The position numbers and the translations under genes were made by a program. From contig MNCI01012642.1 in NCBI GenBank assembly GCA_015680685.1, positions 797,298 to 861,297 of the forward strand: a stretch of DNA of 64,000 nucleotides, given 5' to 3'. This document shows, piece after piece, positions 33,806 to 43,514 of the stretch (positions are counted from its first letter, which is position 1; the number at the start of each line of letters is the position of its first letter). Under the pieces are notes generated by a model, which was not told where the DNA came from, made no database searches, and was given only the letters and a program-made list of their open reading frames with translations. The stretch is from Gnetum montanum. Lineage: Eukaryota; Streptophyta; Gnetopsida; Gnetales; Gnetaceae.

Positions 33806-34651
33806 AAATTACAAAATTGCTGCTATGATCATCCCCTTGAATTTTGGGATAAAGACAGCCCAGTGGCCTACATACCAATAGTGCACAACATTCCTATGCA
33901 GAGCAAACAGATTTTGTTAAATCTTGTAGATACTGAAGAAATGGGAAAGTAGATTAAAGAATTTTTGAAGAAAGGATTGATTGTTCCTTCACAATCAAAT
34001 TATTCCTGCGCAAGCTTCATAGTAAGAAATCATGCAGAGGTCAAAAGAGGTAAAGCTAAAATGGTAATAAACTACATTCCCTTGAATGCAGTTACAATAG
34101 ATGTCAAATGGTCGTTACCTAACAAAGAAAATCTAATTCAGAAGGTAGAAATAAAATCATATTTTAGCAAGTTTGATAGCAAATCAAGATATCATCAAAT
34201 TAATATTGCTGAAGAAGATCGTCATAAGACAGCATTCAACATTCAGCCATTTGGTTTGAAGAATATACCTTTACAGTTTCAACACAGAATGGATTTAGTT
34301 TTTGGAAAGTATCATGATTTTGTTGCAAACTATATAGATGATTTCTTAATATTTTCTGATTCATTAGAAGATCATGTGAATCATCTACAACATTTTGCCA
34401 ACATCTGCAAACAACATGGAATTGGTCTATCAAAAGATCCAAAGAAATTTCAGATTGGAAAAAGAGAAATAGAGTTTTCGAGAGTACAGTTAAAAGAAGG
34501 AAAAATATATATGCAACCACATGTTTTACAGAAAATTACACAGTTCCCTGACAAGTTAGAAAATAAAGATCAGTGTCTACGATTTCTAGGGTGTGTGAAT
34601 TATGTATCAAAACATATTGAGAAGTTTAGTGATAAGAAAACTGAAATTAGG
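33806..34651 (+). pseudogene. EPRV reverse transcriptase, copy A
   Basis: KKGLIVPSQSNYSCASF, KFDSKSRYHQI, FGLKN and YIDDFLIFSDSLEDHV (YIDD at 34331-34342) are RT landmarks. YMQPHVLQKITQFPDKLENK with FLGCVNYVSKHI is the caulimovirid style of the RT end and differs from Ty3/gypsy integrase-bearing elements. The segment between KTAF and PFG, normally including the G-x-F-x-W-x-V-M motif, is 27 bases shorter than in copy B. Stops occur at 33,804-33,806, at 33,949 and, from TGG, at 34652-34654. It cannot be active. Confidence 0.85.
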
Positions 34652-34753
34652 TAGTGTAAAAATCAACTTCCATTTGTCTGGATAAAAAAGGCATATGATC
34701 AAGTGATTTAGTTGAAGAAAGAGTGCTAGAATTTACCTCCATTAAATCCAATT

Positions 34754-35275
34754 ATGAAAGGACCTTTTGTGCTAAATACTGATGCTAGTTTTGATGCATG
34801 GGTTGCTATTCTACTACGAAAAGGATCTAAGAATGATGAAGAGATTTGTGCTTATGCCTCAGGTAGTTTTCACAAGCATGAACTAAACTACTGGCTTGCA
34901 GAGAAAGAAATCTTGGCTGCGATCACAGGATTAGAGAAGTTTCATATCTATTTGATAGAACGACCATTCATCCTAAGAACTGATTCAACAAATTTAGCAG
35001 CTTTACTAAAGAGAAAGATTACGCCTTCACCAAAGCTTCAACGCTTTGCCTGGTGGCAATTTTTATTAGCACAATATCACTTTTCAGTAGAAAGGATTCC
35101 AGGTCGAGTTAATTTTTTGTCAGATGCTTTAACTAGGGAATTAAAACCACAGATAAAGATGATGCAAGCATTGCTGAAAGGAAGAAGTTCATCACAGAAT
35201 CCACTACAAGATGTTGAAGATTGGCTTTCATGGCCTATGATAAGTTTAGAAGACAGAGTAAGATGTTGTAGATAG
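34754..35275 (+). pseudogene. EPRV RNase H, copy A
   Basis: VLNTDASFDAWVAILL, KHELNYWLAEKEILAAITG and FILRTDSTNLAALL carry the Asp, Glu and Asp landmarks of RNase H. They are followed by the R-I-P-G-R-V-N-x-L-x-D-A-L end motif. RNase H removes the RNA template during reverse transcription. Stops at 34709-34711, 34727-34729 and 35273-35275 are TAG where copy B has CAG. Confidence 0.82.
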
Positions 35276-35907
35276 ATAGTGAAGTTCTTTCCACAAGATT
35301 CAACTATGAGTACAACCAAGCAGTATCCAACCATAGATTTATTCATCAATATGGCTAGAAGGATTGATTGCCTAATTAACAACTTAAGATGGAGTAGATT
35401 GGAACCAAGGATTTTAACTCATCTGCAACAGTTAGAAGTATTGGATAATTTGCTAATCACAAGAAGACCGTTGTTTGCTAATGACAATGCTAGGTAATAT
35501 TTCAATCAAGCAATAGAATCCAACGGCTAGGAAGCAAAATTGTGTACTTCATTCTAGAGAATCAATTTCTTTGATCAAACCACATGGTATGAAAATGAAC
35601 AGCTGGTTCCTAAACAAATCCAGTCTGAAGAAGTATCGTCATCACCAGCAACCGTCCTGTCAGAACTATCCAAGCTCATCAAGGAATGTCAAGACTGCTA
35701 GAAGACACGTGGAAAGATATGCGATGTCCACAAGGCTATCCTGAAGGCTATCCATTAAGGTGTCATCAGCAACTACGGATAAGAATGCATCGACAGCCAT
35801 CGTAACCGTCTTATAGATAAGAATGGAGTCAGTGTGTGTCTAGTCATCCGATAAGGATGAGGTCGAGTCGGTTAGTCCCTAGCGTGGCTTGTACGCTACT
35901 GACCCCC
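35276..35907 (+). pseudogene. EPRV pol C-terminal tail and 3-prime region, copy A
   Basis: Conserved with copy B beyond RNase H, including LITRRPLFANDNAR and a Cys-containing segment near 35,690-35,720 (KECQDC). The frame has a TAG shared with copy B (near 35,556) that may be older or a true stop, plus private stops. After about 35,750 no coding is seen and the sequence heads toward the viral promoter region. It ends at GACCCCC. Confidence 0.65.
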
Positions 35908-35999
35908 TCAAAATTAAAACTAAGTTAAGTACTACCAAATAGAATAAAAGATAGAAAAATGGAAAAAAATCCTCATGTAGGGGCTTCATATGTTCATAA

Positions 36000-36545
36000 C
36001 CATCTTGATTACCCTTAAGGGCTACATTCACCTAAGGCAAGCAATCCTAGAGGAGATGAAGTAAGTCCTAGACTATGGAAGGCCTCAAGGCTACTATATT
36101 GCTAGCATGTGTTACATTGCTTAACCTTTTGCAGGCAGTCATTTTCCATATGGGACTAGTAATAGCCTAATCATCTAATCTTAGTGGGCATGGCTCTTGG
36201 TCCTATATGTCCTCCACAAACACCCTCATGAACCTCCTCTAGGACTATTCTAGCTTCAATTTTACCTAAGAATTTTAGGAGTATGCCATCATAGGATCAT
36301 CAACATAATGTGTTATCACCTACAATGACATATTTTCTTAATCACTTGTTTATGATGTCCTTTTGAGCAGTAGTTAGGCCTTGTGAGGATTCACCTTGCA
36401 TAGGGTAAAACTTGATATCATTACACCACTCCTTAGGAGGAGCAGTATGAACAACGATCAAAAATGTATCCTCAATGTCCTGTGTGATGGAAATAGCAAA
36501 GTCCATGGTTAATGTGGACAACTTCCTAAACACATCTAGCATTAA
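36000..36545 (-). pseudogene. Tat-type RNase H-integrase linker fragment
   Basis: The 36342-36542 frame contains KEWCNDIKFYPMQGESSQGL and matches the Tat remnant at 7.3-7.7 kb. The non-coding match also covers 36,150-36,320 against 7,370-7,560. It lies immediately next to an RT fragment on the opposite strand. Confidence 0.6.
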
Positions 36546-36556
36546 ACTAAGAAAGG

Positions 36557-37145
36557 ATGTTCAACATAGTGGTAGTCCCTAATAAAAATGGTAGTATCCA
36601 TTTTTGCATTCATTTTCAAGGCCTAAATAAAATGACCATCAAGGATGACTTCCCTTTACCTAGTATTAATCAACTTATTGATACTATGGCTAGACATGCC
36701 TTGTTGTCCCTTATGGATGGATTCTTAGGATATAACCAAATTAGGATCAACATAGAGCACCAAATTAGCATGACCTTTATGACCCCATGGGGTAGCCATG
36801 TCTATACTATAATATCATTTGACATTAAAAACACTAGAGCGACCTATCAATGAGCCATGACCTTTATATTCAATGATTACATGTTAGGATTACTTAATAA
36901 TTTTGTAGATGATATAGCCATTAAGTCCAAATTGGTCAATGATCATGCTAATGACATAGACCTTATGCTTAAATGATGCCTCAAATATGAGCTTAGGCTT
37001 AATCCCAAGAAATGTGTCTCCAATATCAAGATCGGTAAGATGCTTGGCTTTGTAGCATCTAAAGTGATGATACATGTTGATCTTAATAAGTTTAAGGTTA
37101 TATCCAAATTAGCAAAATGTACCAACCTTAAGGAGATTTTAGGAT
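36557..37145 (+). pseudogene. Tat-type reverse transcriptase fragment
   Basis: NIVVVPNKNGSIHFCIHF, FPLPSINQLIDTMARHALLS, MDGFLGYNQIRI, FMTPWGSHVYTI and FVDDIAIKS follow the order of RT motifs in Ty3/gypsy Tat elements. LRLNPKKC and KMLGFVAS follow. F-V-D-D is the catalytic box. A stop after RATYQ and another near 36,975 break it. It is in opposite orientation to the adjacent linker fragment, so this Tat copy was inverted or recombined before or during cluster formation. Confidence 0.75.
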
Positions 37146-37854
37146 TACGTAAGGGTGTTTTCCCTCCCCCAGCCACCTCCAAGTCCTAAGCTCATGCACA
37201 TGCTCTAGCCTCTCTTGCATCTCCACCTTTTCCCTTTCCTCCTCCTCATGGCATCATTACTTCTCCTACTCCCTCTCCTCCTAGAGCCTGGCCTCCACTT
37301 GAAGCTCCTCTAGAAATTTTTGTCGTAGCTCCTCCCCGAGTTGTATTTTGGCTATTGCATTTGCTAGCTTCTACCACATGCACTCCTCCCATGCATCTTC
37401 CCTCAACCACTAGAGTTCTTGTTGGAACTCCTCCTTGCATTGTAGGGCATCCAGCTCCTACAAGAGTTCCTCCTCTTGTTGCCTCAGTCTCTTTGCCCCA
37501 ATGGCCCACTCCTCCTCCCTAGCCTGATACACCTTGCCCACATTCGTCCACAGGCCCAACATTCCTGTTTGTCCCTCCTTTTCCTCCAACCTCCCCTGCA
37601 ACGTGAGAGATCCACCCCTCCCCTAGGGCCTTTCCATCATCCCCTATGGTTGCGTTGACGCCCCCATCTCCATCTCCCCCATCATTGCCCAGTCCTTGCT
37701 CCCCCCAAGAGTCTCCTCTTCTAACTTGCTTTCACTTGAAGAAACATCCACCACTGATGGTGGAATACACAGCCTCCGTTTGTAGTCATAGACCACCCTC
37801 ACCTCTAGCACATTGAGCTACCTTGAGATCTCCCTCGCAGCTCCCTGGCTCCCC
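37146..37854 (-). pseudogene. C/T-rich filler encoding a broken Glu/Gln-rich coiled coil (minus strand)
   Basis: The plus strand is strongly C/T-rich. On the minus strand one frame of about 37,150-37,500 reads as runs of Glu, Gln, Arg and Leu (LRQQEEELL, ALQCKEEFQQEL, FLEELQVEARL) in coiled-coil style. It is interrupted chiefly by TAG where CAG would continue the pattern. It could be part of an unrecognised retroelement gag or 3-prime ORF. The remainder to 37,854 is Ser/Pro-rich in any frame. Confidence 0.4.
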
Positions 37855-38284
37855 GAGCCACGGCTAGCATATGCAAGGCTTGTCTCAAGGTTGTGTGAAA
37901 TCTTAAAGGCATGTCAAAACGCAACAAAGTAGCATTACGAGATGATCCACATGATTTAGTAGGTCACATCAAATCCATGATATGACAACGCAACTCAACG
38001 TCAACAACACGCACTCTCCTTGGCGCTTCCACGGACGAAGCTTCGAGCGTTCGAACTCACTCCCACTTGAATCAATGGCTATTCATAAAACAACTTTCTT
38101 GATTTAGGCACCCCTCTTAGGTACACCTAATCAAGAGACAATCATGCAGATACTAGGCAACTCAAAAAGGCATGAGACAATGGAGCTTAATAGTTGAGGA
38201 GGTTGCGGAAATATTCAAGAATAGTAATAAGAAGAGCTGCTACGTAGCAAAAGATTATGACAAAAACACTTATAATGCAAAGCA
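37855..38284 (-). repeat. EPRV leader, redundant end of copy B
   Basis: Direct repeat of 43,086-43,514. The ORF1 start codon is GTG here and ATG in the other copy. The left end (GGCTCCCCGAGCCA) lies about 12-20 bases short of the PBS position in the viral map. Confidence 0.75.
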
Positions 38285-38440
38285 ATTTTCTACACTCATC
38301 ACAATCCATTATAGCAAAGCTGGATTACAAACTTAGCACATAGCAATCAACTTGCAGACACACTTGCAGGCTCTATGGTGGTGGCCTTTTGATGATGATT
38401 TCTATGATGATCTCGATGATCTTTACAATGGAAGCGAGCC

Positions 38441-38451
38441 TCTTATTTATA
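38441..38451 (-). promoter_or_regulatory. EPRV promoter TATA box, copy B
   Basis: The minus strand reads CTATAAATAAG (38451-38441), followed by AGGCTCGC. It lies downstream of the pol 3-prime region and upstream of the leader, the position of the pregenomic-RNA promoter in caulimovirids. The same core, CTATAAATAAGAGG, is used by the Athila-type LTRs nearby. Confidence 0.6.
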
Positions 38452-38806
38452 GGTTTTAGAGGGCTCAAGGGGGTCGGTAGCATATAAGCCATGCTAGGGA
38501 CTAACCGACTCAACTTCATCCTTATCGAATGACTAGACACACACTGACTCCATTCTTATCTATAAGACGGTTACGATGACTATTGATGCATTCTTATCCG
38601 TAGTTACTAACGACACCTTAATGGATAGCCTTGTGGACACCGCATATCTTTCCACGTGTCTTCTGGCAGTCTTGACATTCCTTGATGAGCTTGGATAGTT
38701 CTGATAGGATGGTTGCAAGTGATGATGACACTTCTTCGAACTGGATTTGTTTATTAACCAGCTGTTCATTTTCATACCAGGTGGTTTGATCAAAGAAATT
38801 GATTCT

Positions 38807-40249
38807 CTAGAATGAAGTACACAATTTTGCTTCCCAGCTGTTGGATTCTATTGCTTGATTGAGATATTTCCTAGCATTGTCATTAGCAAACAACGATCTT
38901 CTTGTGATTAGCAAATTATCTAGTACTTCTAACTGTTGCAGATGAGTTAAAATCCTTGGTTCCAATCTACTCCATCTTAAGTTGTTAATTAGGAAATCAA
39001 TCCTTCCAGCCATATTGATGAATAAATCTATGGTTGGATACTTCTTGGTTGTACTCATAGTTGAATCTTGTGGAAAGAAATTCACTATCTGTCTGCACCA
39101 TCTTACTCTATCTTCCAAACTTATCATAGGCCATGAAAGCCAATCTTCAGCATCTTGTAGTGGATTCTGTGATGAACTTCTTCCTTCCGGCAATGCTTGC
39201 ATCATCTTTATCTGTGGTTTTAATTTCCTAGTTAAAGCATATGGCAAAAAATTAACTCGACCTGGAATCCTTTCTACTGATAATTTATATTGTGCTAATA
39301 AAAATTGCCACCAGGCAAAGCGTTGAAGCTTTGGTGAAGGCGTAATCTTTCTCTTTAGTAAAGCTGCTAAATTTGCTGAATCAGTTCTTAGGATGAATGG
39401 TCCTTCTATCAAATAGATATGAAACTTTTCTAATCCTGTGATCGCAGCCAAGATTTCTTTCTGTGCGGGCCAGTAGTTTAGTTCATGCTTGTGAAAACTA
39501 CATGAGGCATAAGCACAAATCTCTTCATCATTCTTAGATCCTTTTCGTAGTAGAACATCAGCCCATGAATCAAAACTAGCATCAGTATTTAGCACAAAAA
39601 GTCCTTTCATAATTGGATTTAATGGAGGTAAATTCTGGCACTCCTTCTTCAACTGAATCACTTGATCAGATGCCTTTTTTGTCCAAACAAATGGAACTTG
39701 ATTTTTACACCACCTAATTTTAGTTGTCTTATCACTAAACTTATCAATATGTTTTGATACATAATTCACACACCCTAGAAATCGTAGACACTGATCTTTA
39801 TTTTCTAACTTGTCAGGGAACTGTGTAATTTTTTGTAAAACATGTGGTTGCATATATATTTTTCCTTCTTTTAACTATACTCCCAAAAATTCTATTTCTC
39901 TTTTTCCAATTTGAAATTTCCTTGGATCTTTAGACAGATCAATTCCATGTTGTTTGCAGATGTTGGCAAAATGTTGCAGATGATTCACATGATCTTCTAA
40001 TGAATCAGAAAATATTAAGAAATCATCTATATAGTTTGCAACAAAATCATGATACTTGCCAAAAACTAAATCCATTCTATGTTGAAATTGTGAAGGTGCA
40101 TTCTTCAAACCAAACGGCATGACTGTCCATTCAAACAGTCCTTGGGGTGTACTGAATGCTGTCTTATGACGATGTTCTTCAGCAATCTTAATTTGATGAT
40201 ATCCTGATTTGCAATCAAACTTGCTGAAATATGATTTTATTTCTACCTT
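38807..40249 (-). pseudogene. EPRV RT and RNase H, copy B
   Basis: Contains the motif region missing in copy A (F-x-W-T-V-M-P-F-G near 40,100-40,140) and YIDD at 40022-40033. After a TAG at 39875-39877 comes a 348-codon frame with the RT thumb, connection and RNase H (VLNTDASFDSWADVLL, KHELNYWPAQKEIL, FILRTDSANLAALL, R-I-P-G-R-V-N). The frame is the most intact stretch of viral pol in the window. In-frame stops at its start and the missing protease make it non-functional. Confidence 0.82.
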
Positions 40250-42304
40250 CTAAATTAGATTTTCTTTGTTAGGTAACGACCATTTGACATCTATTGTGAC
40301 TGCATTCAAGGGAATGTAGTTTATTACTATTCTGGCTTTACCTCTTTTGACCTTTGCATGATTTTTTACTATGAAGCTTGCGTAGGAATAATTTGATTGT
40401 GAAGGAACAATCAATCCTAAGAATGAAGAAATGCTTGGATCTTTATCTGCAACTTCTATGTCCCACTTGTGTTCTTGATCAGATATATAAGAAAATGAAG
40501 TTGTTTTCATTTGTAGCCATTTTTCCAAATCTTCCCAACTTTCTTCCATGATTGGATCGAGAGTTGGTTCCATTGGTTCATTTAAAGAAATATTTGAAAA
40601 CCATTCTTCATCAGAAATATCAAAATCTAACACACCTTGCATCATGTTGCTTCGACCTATTGCTTCTACTTCGGATTGCTCAGATTCAATTAGATCTTCT
40701 GAATGTTCAAAGCTGGCTTCTGAATGTTCAAAGCTGGCTTCTGAACTTGACAATAGCTCAATGGAAAAACACTCTTCGTTGCATTGTTCTGGATCTTCAA
40801 CTGGTTCTAAATCAGGATTTGACTCAAAAAATGCTTTCATTATTCCACCATATTTTGGGCGTTTCTCTGGGCATTCATAGGCATAGTGTCCTTGTTTCTT
40901 ACAAGTGTAGCAGGTGACCGATTTCTTTCTAAATGGTCCTCTTCTTTTCTTAGCAAAAAACCTTCTTCGACCGGGGCAATATAAGCACTGATTATACCAT
41001 CTTTTCTTGGAGTACCTTGGGTAACCACTTTTCCTTCTGATATTCTGCTTTGGATGTTTCGAGGGAGCTTGAGCAGGTGGTCCAAATGAATCTATACCAT
41101 CTAGATTCTGATAGACTTCTGCACCTGGCAGTAACTTTTGCAAAGACACATTGTAGCATGCAAACTGTAATTCTTGTCTAACCATATGTACAACATCTAT
41201 AAAATATGTTAGACTTAAATATATATCCTTTTCCAGAGCTTTATATAACACTATTTTTCCTAATTTGGCTAGTAGGCTTCCCAAATACAGATAATTAATC
41301 ATTTGATCACGATGCAAAGCAAGGCAATAAGCTTCATTTCCATACTCAGCACTAAATTGCTCAAAGTATCTCAGATCATTTAACTTTCTTTGGCTAAGCA
41401 ACAACTTATCCTTAAATCTTAGCTTGGATGATAAATCAACTGTAAATTCTGTTACCAAAGCCACAAATACTCCATGCAAACTTGTTTGCAATATTTTTTC
41501 TTGTTGCTCAGTAGTTGCACTTTCCCACCAATGACGTATCTTTCCAGCTACTCTTGTGAAGGTGCCACTTATTGTAGTTCTTTCATCTATGTTCAAGATA
41601 TTCATAGCTATTCTTAGCTGATCTATCTACAATCTTAAGGCATGCAATACCTCTTTTGGTGGCAAATAGTCGATGTCAATCACTGGAGTTGTTGAGGCTG
41701 GCCATTGTTGAAAGGCTGAATAGGTAGGAGGTGGGTTGACAGGAGGTTGTTACCATGGTCTGGTTGGCTGTCTTCTTGCTATCATAATGCGTTGTTGGCA
41801 TTCTTCTACTTCTAGCTTAGGCAGCTTCTTTGCATCTTCAGACTGTGTTTCAGACTTTGGTTTAGAGTGTGTTATTTTAAAATCATCTTCTTCATCTTTT
41901 GGAGGCACTGAAGGCTGTGTTGTTGATCCTGCAAGTCTTTTATTTTTCTTTTTAGCAATCAATCTTTTTATTTTGTCAAGCAAGGCTTTATCTCTTACAT
42001 CAACTTGAATTGTTTGCCTTGGCGGTGGAGCAGATACTTCTTTGACAGGGACTGGTAGCTTCATCTAATTTTCAAGTGTGAAAATCTCACGAAATTTGAC
42101 AATACCTGAACTTTCAGAATTTCTTTTCTTTAATCTGTCTTCTTGGATTTTTTCATAAGCTTGAAGATGTTCTCTCATTTCCTTGGATAATTCACTAACT
42201 TGATCATTTCCTTTATCAATTGATTCTTCAATAGTACCCAAATGGTCTTCCACATGCTGGATATGTTGAGAGGCATAGGATGTCCAATGGACTAAATAAT
42301 TCAA
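40250..42304 (-). pseudogene. EPRV capsid region fused to RT start, copy B
   Basis: Two interrupted frames (42304-42065 and 42064-41750) give the coiled-coil N-terminus. The 451-codon frame 41605-40250 then carries the capsid core, the CCHC knuckle (40871-40912), a Glu/Ser-rich acidic tail with a short tandem repeat (ASFEHSE twice), and, directly after SISSFLG, the RT entry segment LIVPSQSNYS. The protease has been removed by a deletion with 5-bp matching ends (AGGAT), leaving the frame open. The frame ends in TAG where copy A has CAG. Confidence 0.7.
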
Positions 42305-42544
42305 CTATCAAATTTTTGAAGTTTGATCTGTAGCACTATTGACTGAGTGCTCCAATAGATAACTGCAATCAGTACGCGTTTGAGGTGGATCTTGGCTTGA
42401 TGCTATTGTTGCATAAGTGGCCAATGGTGGCCATCTTCCACCACTAAGCAATCTTCGATCACCAACTTGTTTGTAGGAAGTTGCCTGAAACATGTTAATT
42501 CTATGTTGAAACATAAACATCGTACCTCTAGTATCAAAATTTAT

Positions 42545-43271
42545 CAAAAGCTTCTACTTGAGTTAAAGGAGGGTTTTGAGGATGTTCAGGTTCATCATCT
42601 GGAAGTTCAGCAATTTCAAACAAAACAGGAGTTTGAACTAGGCAAGGCATTAGCGGTTCATTAGGTTCTGGACACAGGGTTAGAACTAAGTCACTTCTGA
42701 ACAACTTACTACTTCTTTGAACTTCTCTACACATTAAATTCAGTGTAGAAACATAACAGGAACCCATTGACCAGTAATATTTAGAAAATATAGACATACA
42801 TTCTTTAGGAGACGTATTGATCACCACATTCCAATACATAGCACCAAAACTATGAGAATTGAGGTACCTATGACCTTTGTCGATTAGAGTTTTTGCAACC
42901 GAAGAAAAGTTGTCGACTTTTAGTTGCTCAGCTTCTCATTCTGGGGTATTCCAACAAGATACATCAGATAGATACCACGGCCAGGTTGGATCATAATTGC
43001 TGTCACCAAATTGACGTAAAGTAGCAGGAGTAGCAGCAAGCTGAGGCTCATCTTCAAGTAGGGCTCTGAAACCATGTTGGGTTGTGGCTCCCCGAGCCAA
43101 GGCTAGCATATGCAATGCTTGTCTCAAGGTTGTGTGAAACCTTAAAGGTGTGTCAAAACGCAACAAAGTAGCATTCCGAGATGATCCACACGATTCAGCA
43201 AGCCACATCAAATCCATGATATGACAACGCAACTCAACGTCAACAATTCGCACTCTCCTTGGTGCTTCCAT
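42545..43271 (-). pseudogene. EPRV ORF1, uncharacterised, copy B
   Basis: Starts MEAPRRVRIV at 43271 and runs through the PBS to NTPE, where a TGA (TGG in fragment C) breaks it at 42,936. It then continues (HSFGAMYWNVV, MSIFSKYYWSMGSC) to EAFDKF at 42,545. There it is fused to the MP-capsid linker by a deletion that removed the movement protein. It has no domain I can name. Conserved Trp/Tyr/Cys and an acidic Pro-rich end are visible. Its upstream position resembles the small first ORFs of some caulimovirids. Confidence 0.5.
43062..43074 (-). other. EPRV primer-binding site, initiator tRNA-Met
   Basis: The minus strand reads TGGTTTCAGAGCC, 12 of 13 matches to the caulimovirid PBS TGGTATCAGAGCC. 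It lies about 200 bp into the frame starting at 43,271. Both leader-end fragments at 37,855 and 29,812 stop shortly before this position in the viral map. Confidence 0.75.
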
Positions 43272-43514
43272 AGACGGAGCTTCGAGCGTTTGGACTCACT
43301 CCCAGCTGAATCAGCGGTTGTTCATAAATTTCTTGATATAGGCATCCCTCTTAGGTACACCTAATCAAGAGAAAATTGTGCAGATACTAGGTGACTCAAA
43401 AAGACACGAGACAATGGAGCTTAACAGTTGAGGAGGTTACGGAAATATTCAAGAATAGTAATAAGAAGAGCTGCTACGTAGCAAAATATTATGATGAAAA
43501 CACTTATAATGCAA

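Larger units (their letters stand above)
31223..35907 (+). mobile_element. EPRV copy A: capsid, protease, RT, RNase H (plus strand)
   Basis: Covers the capsid-to-polymerase polyprotein plus the 3-prime end up to about 45 bases short of the promoter TATA seen in copy B. It begins within GCATGTGGAAGACC, where it abuts the inverted movement-protein piece. It pairs as an inverted repeat with copy B (38,460-42,290). It keeps the protease region that copy B lost, but has its own stops, a one-base frameshift near 33,430 and a 27-base loss in RT. Confidence 0.85.
37855..43514 (-). mobile_element. EPRV copy B: longer-than-unit, terminally redundant (minus strand)
   Basis: Read on the minus strand: leader (43,514-43,272), ORF1, linker, capsid, RT, RNase H, 3-prime region, promoter TATA (38,441-38,451), then leader again (38,284-37,855). 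The two leader copies (43,086-43,514 and 37,855-38,284) are direct repeats. The right-hand start lies after the promoter and the left-hand end lies just short of the PBS. Movement protein and protease are deleted. Confidence 0.82.

Noticed and set aside
38560-38793. 77-codon minus-strand frame near the EPRV 3-prime end
   Set aside because: Out of frame with the pol tail conserved between copies A and B.
40548-40917. Plus-strand frames of 110-121 codons in copy B
   Set aside because: Antisense of the acidic capsid tail; the same shadow appears in copy A at 32,563-32,940.
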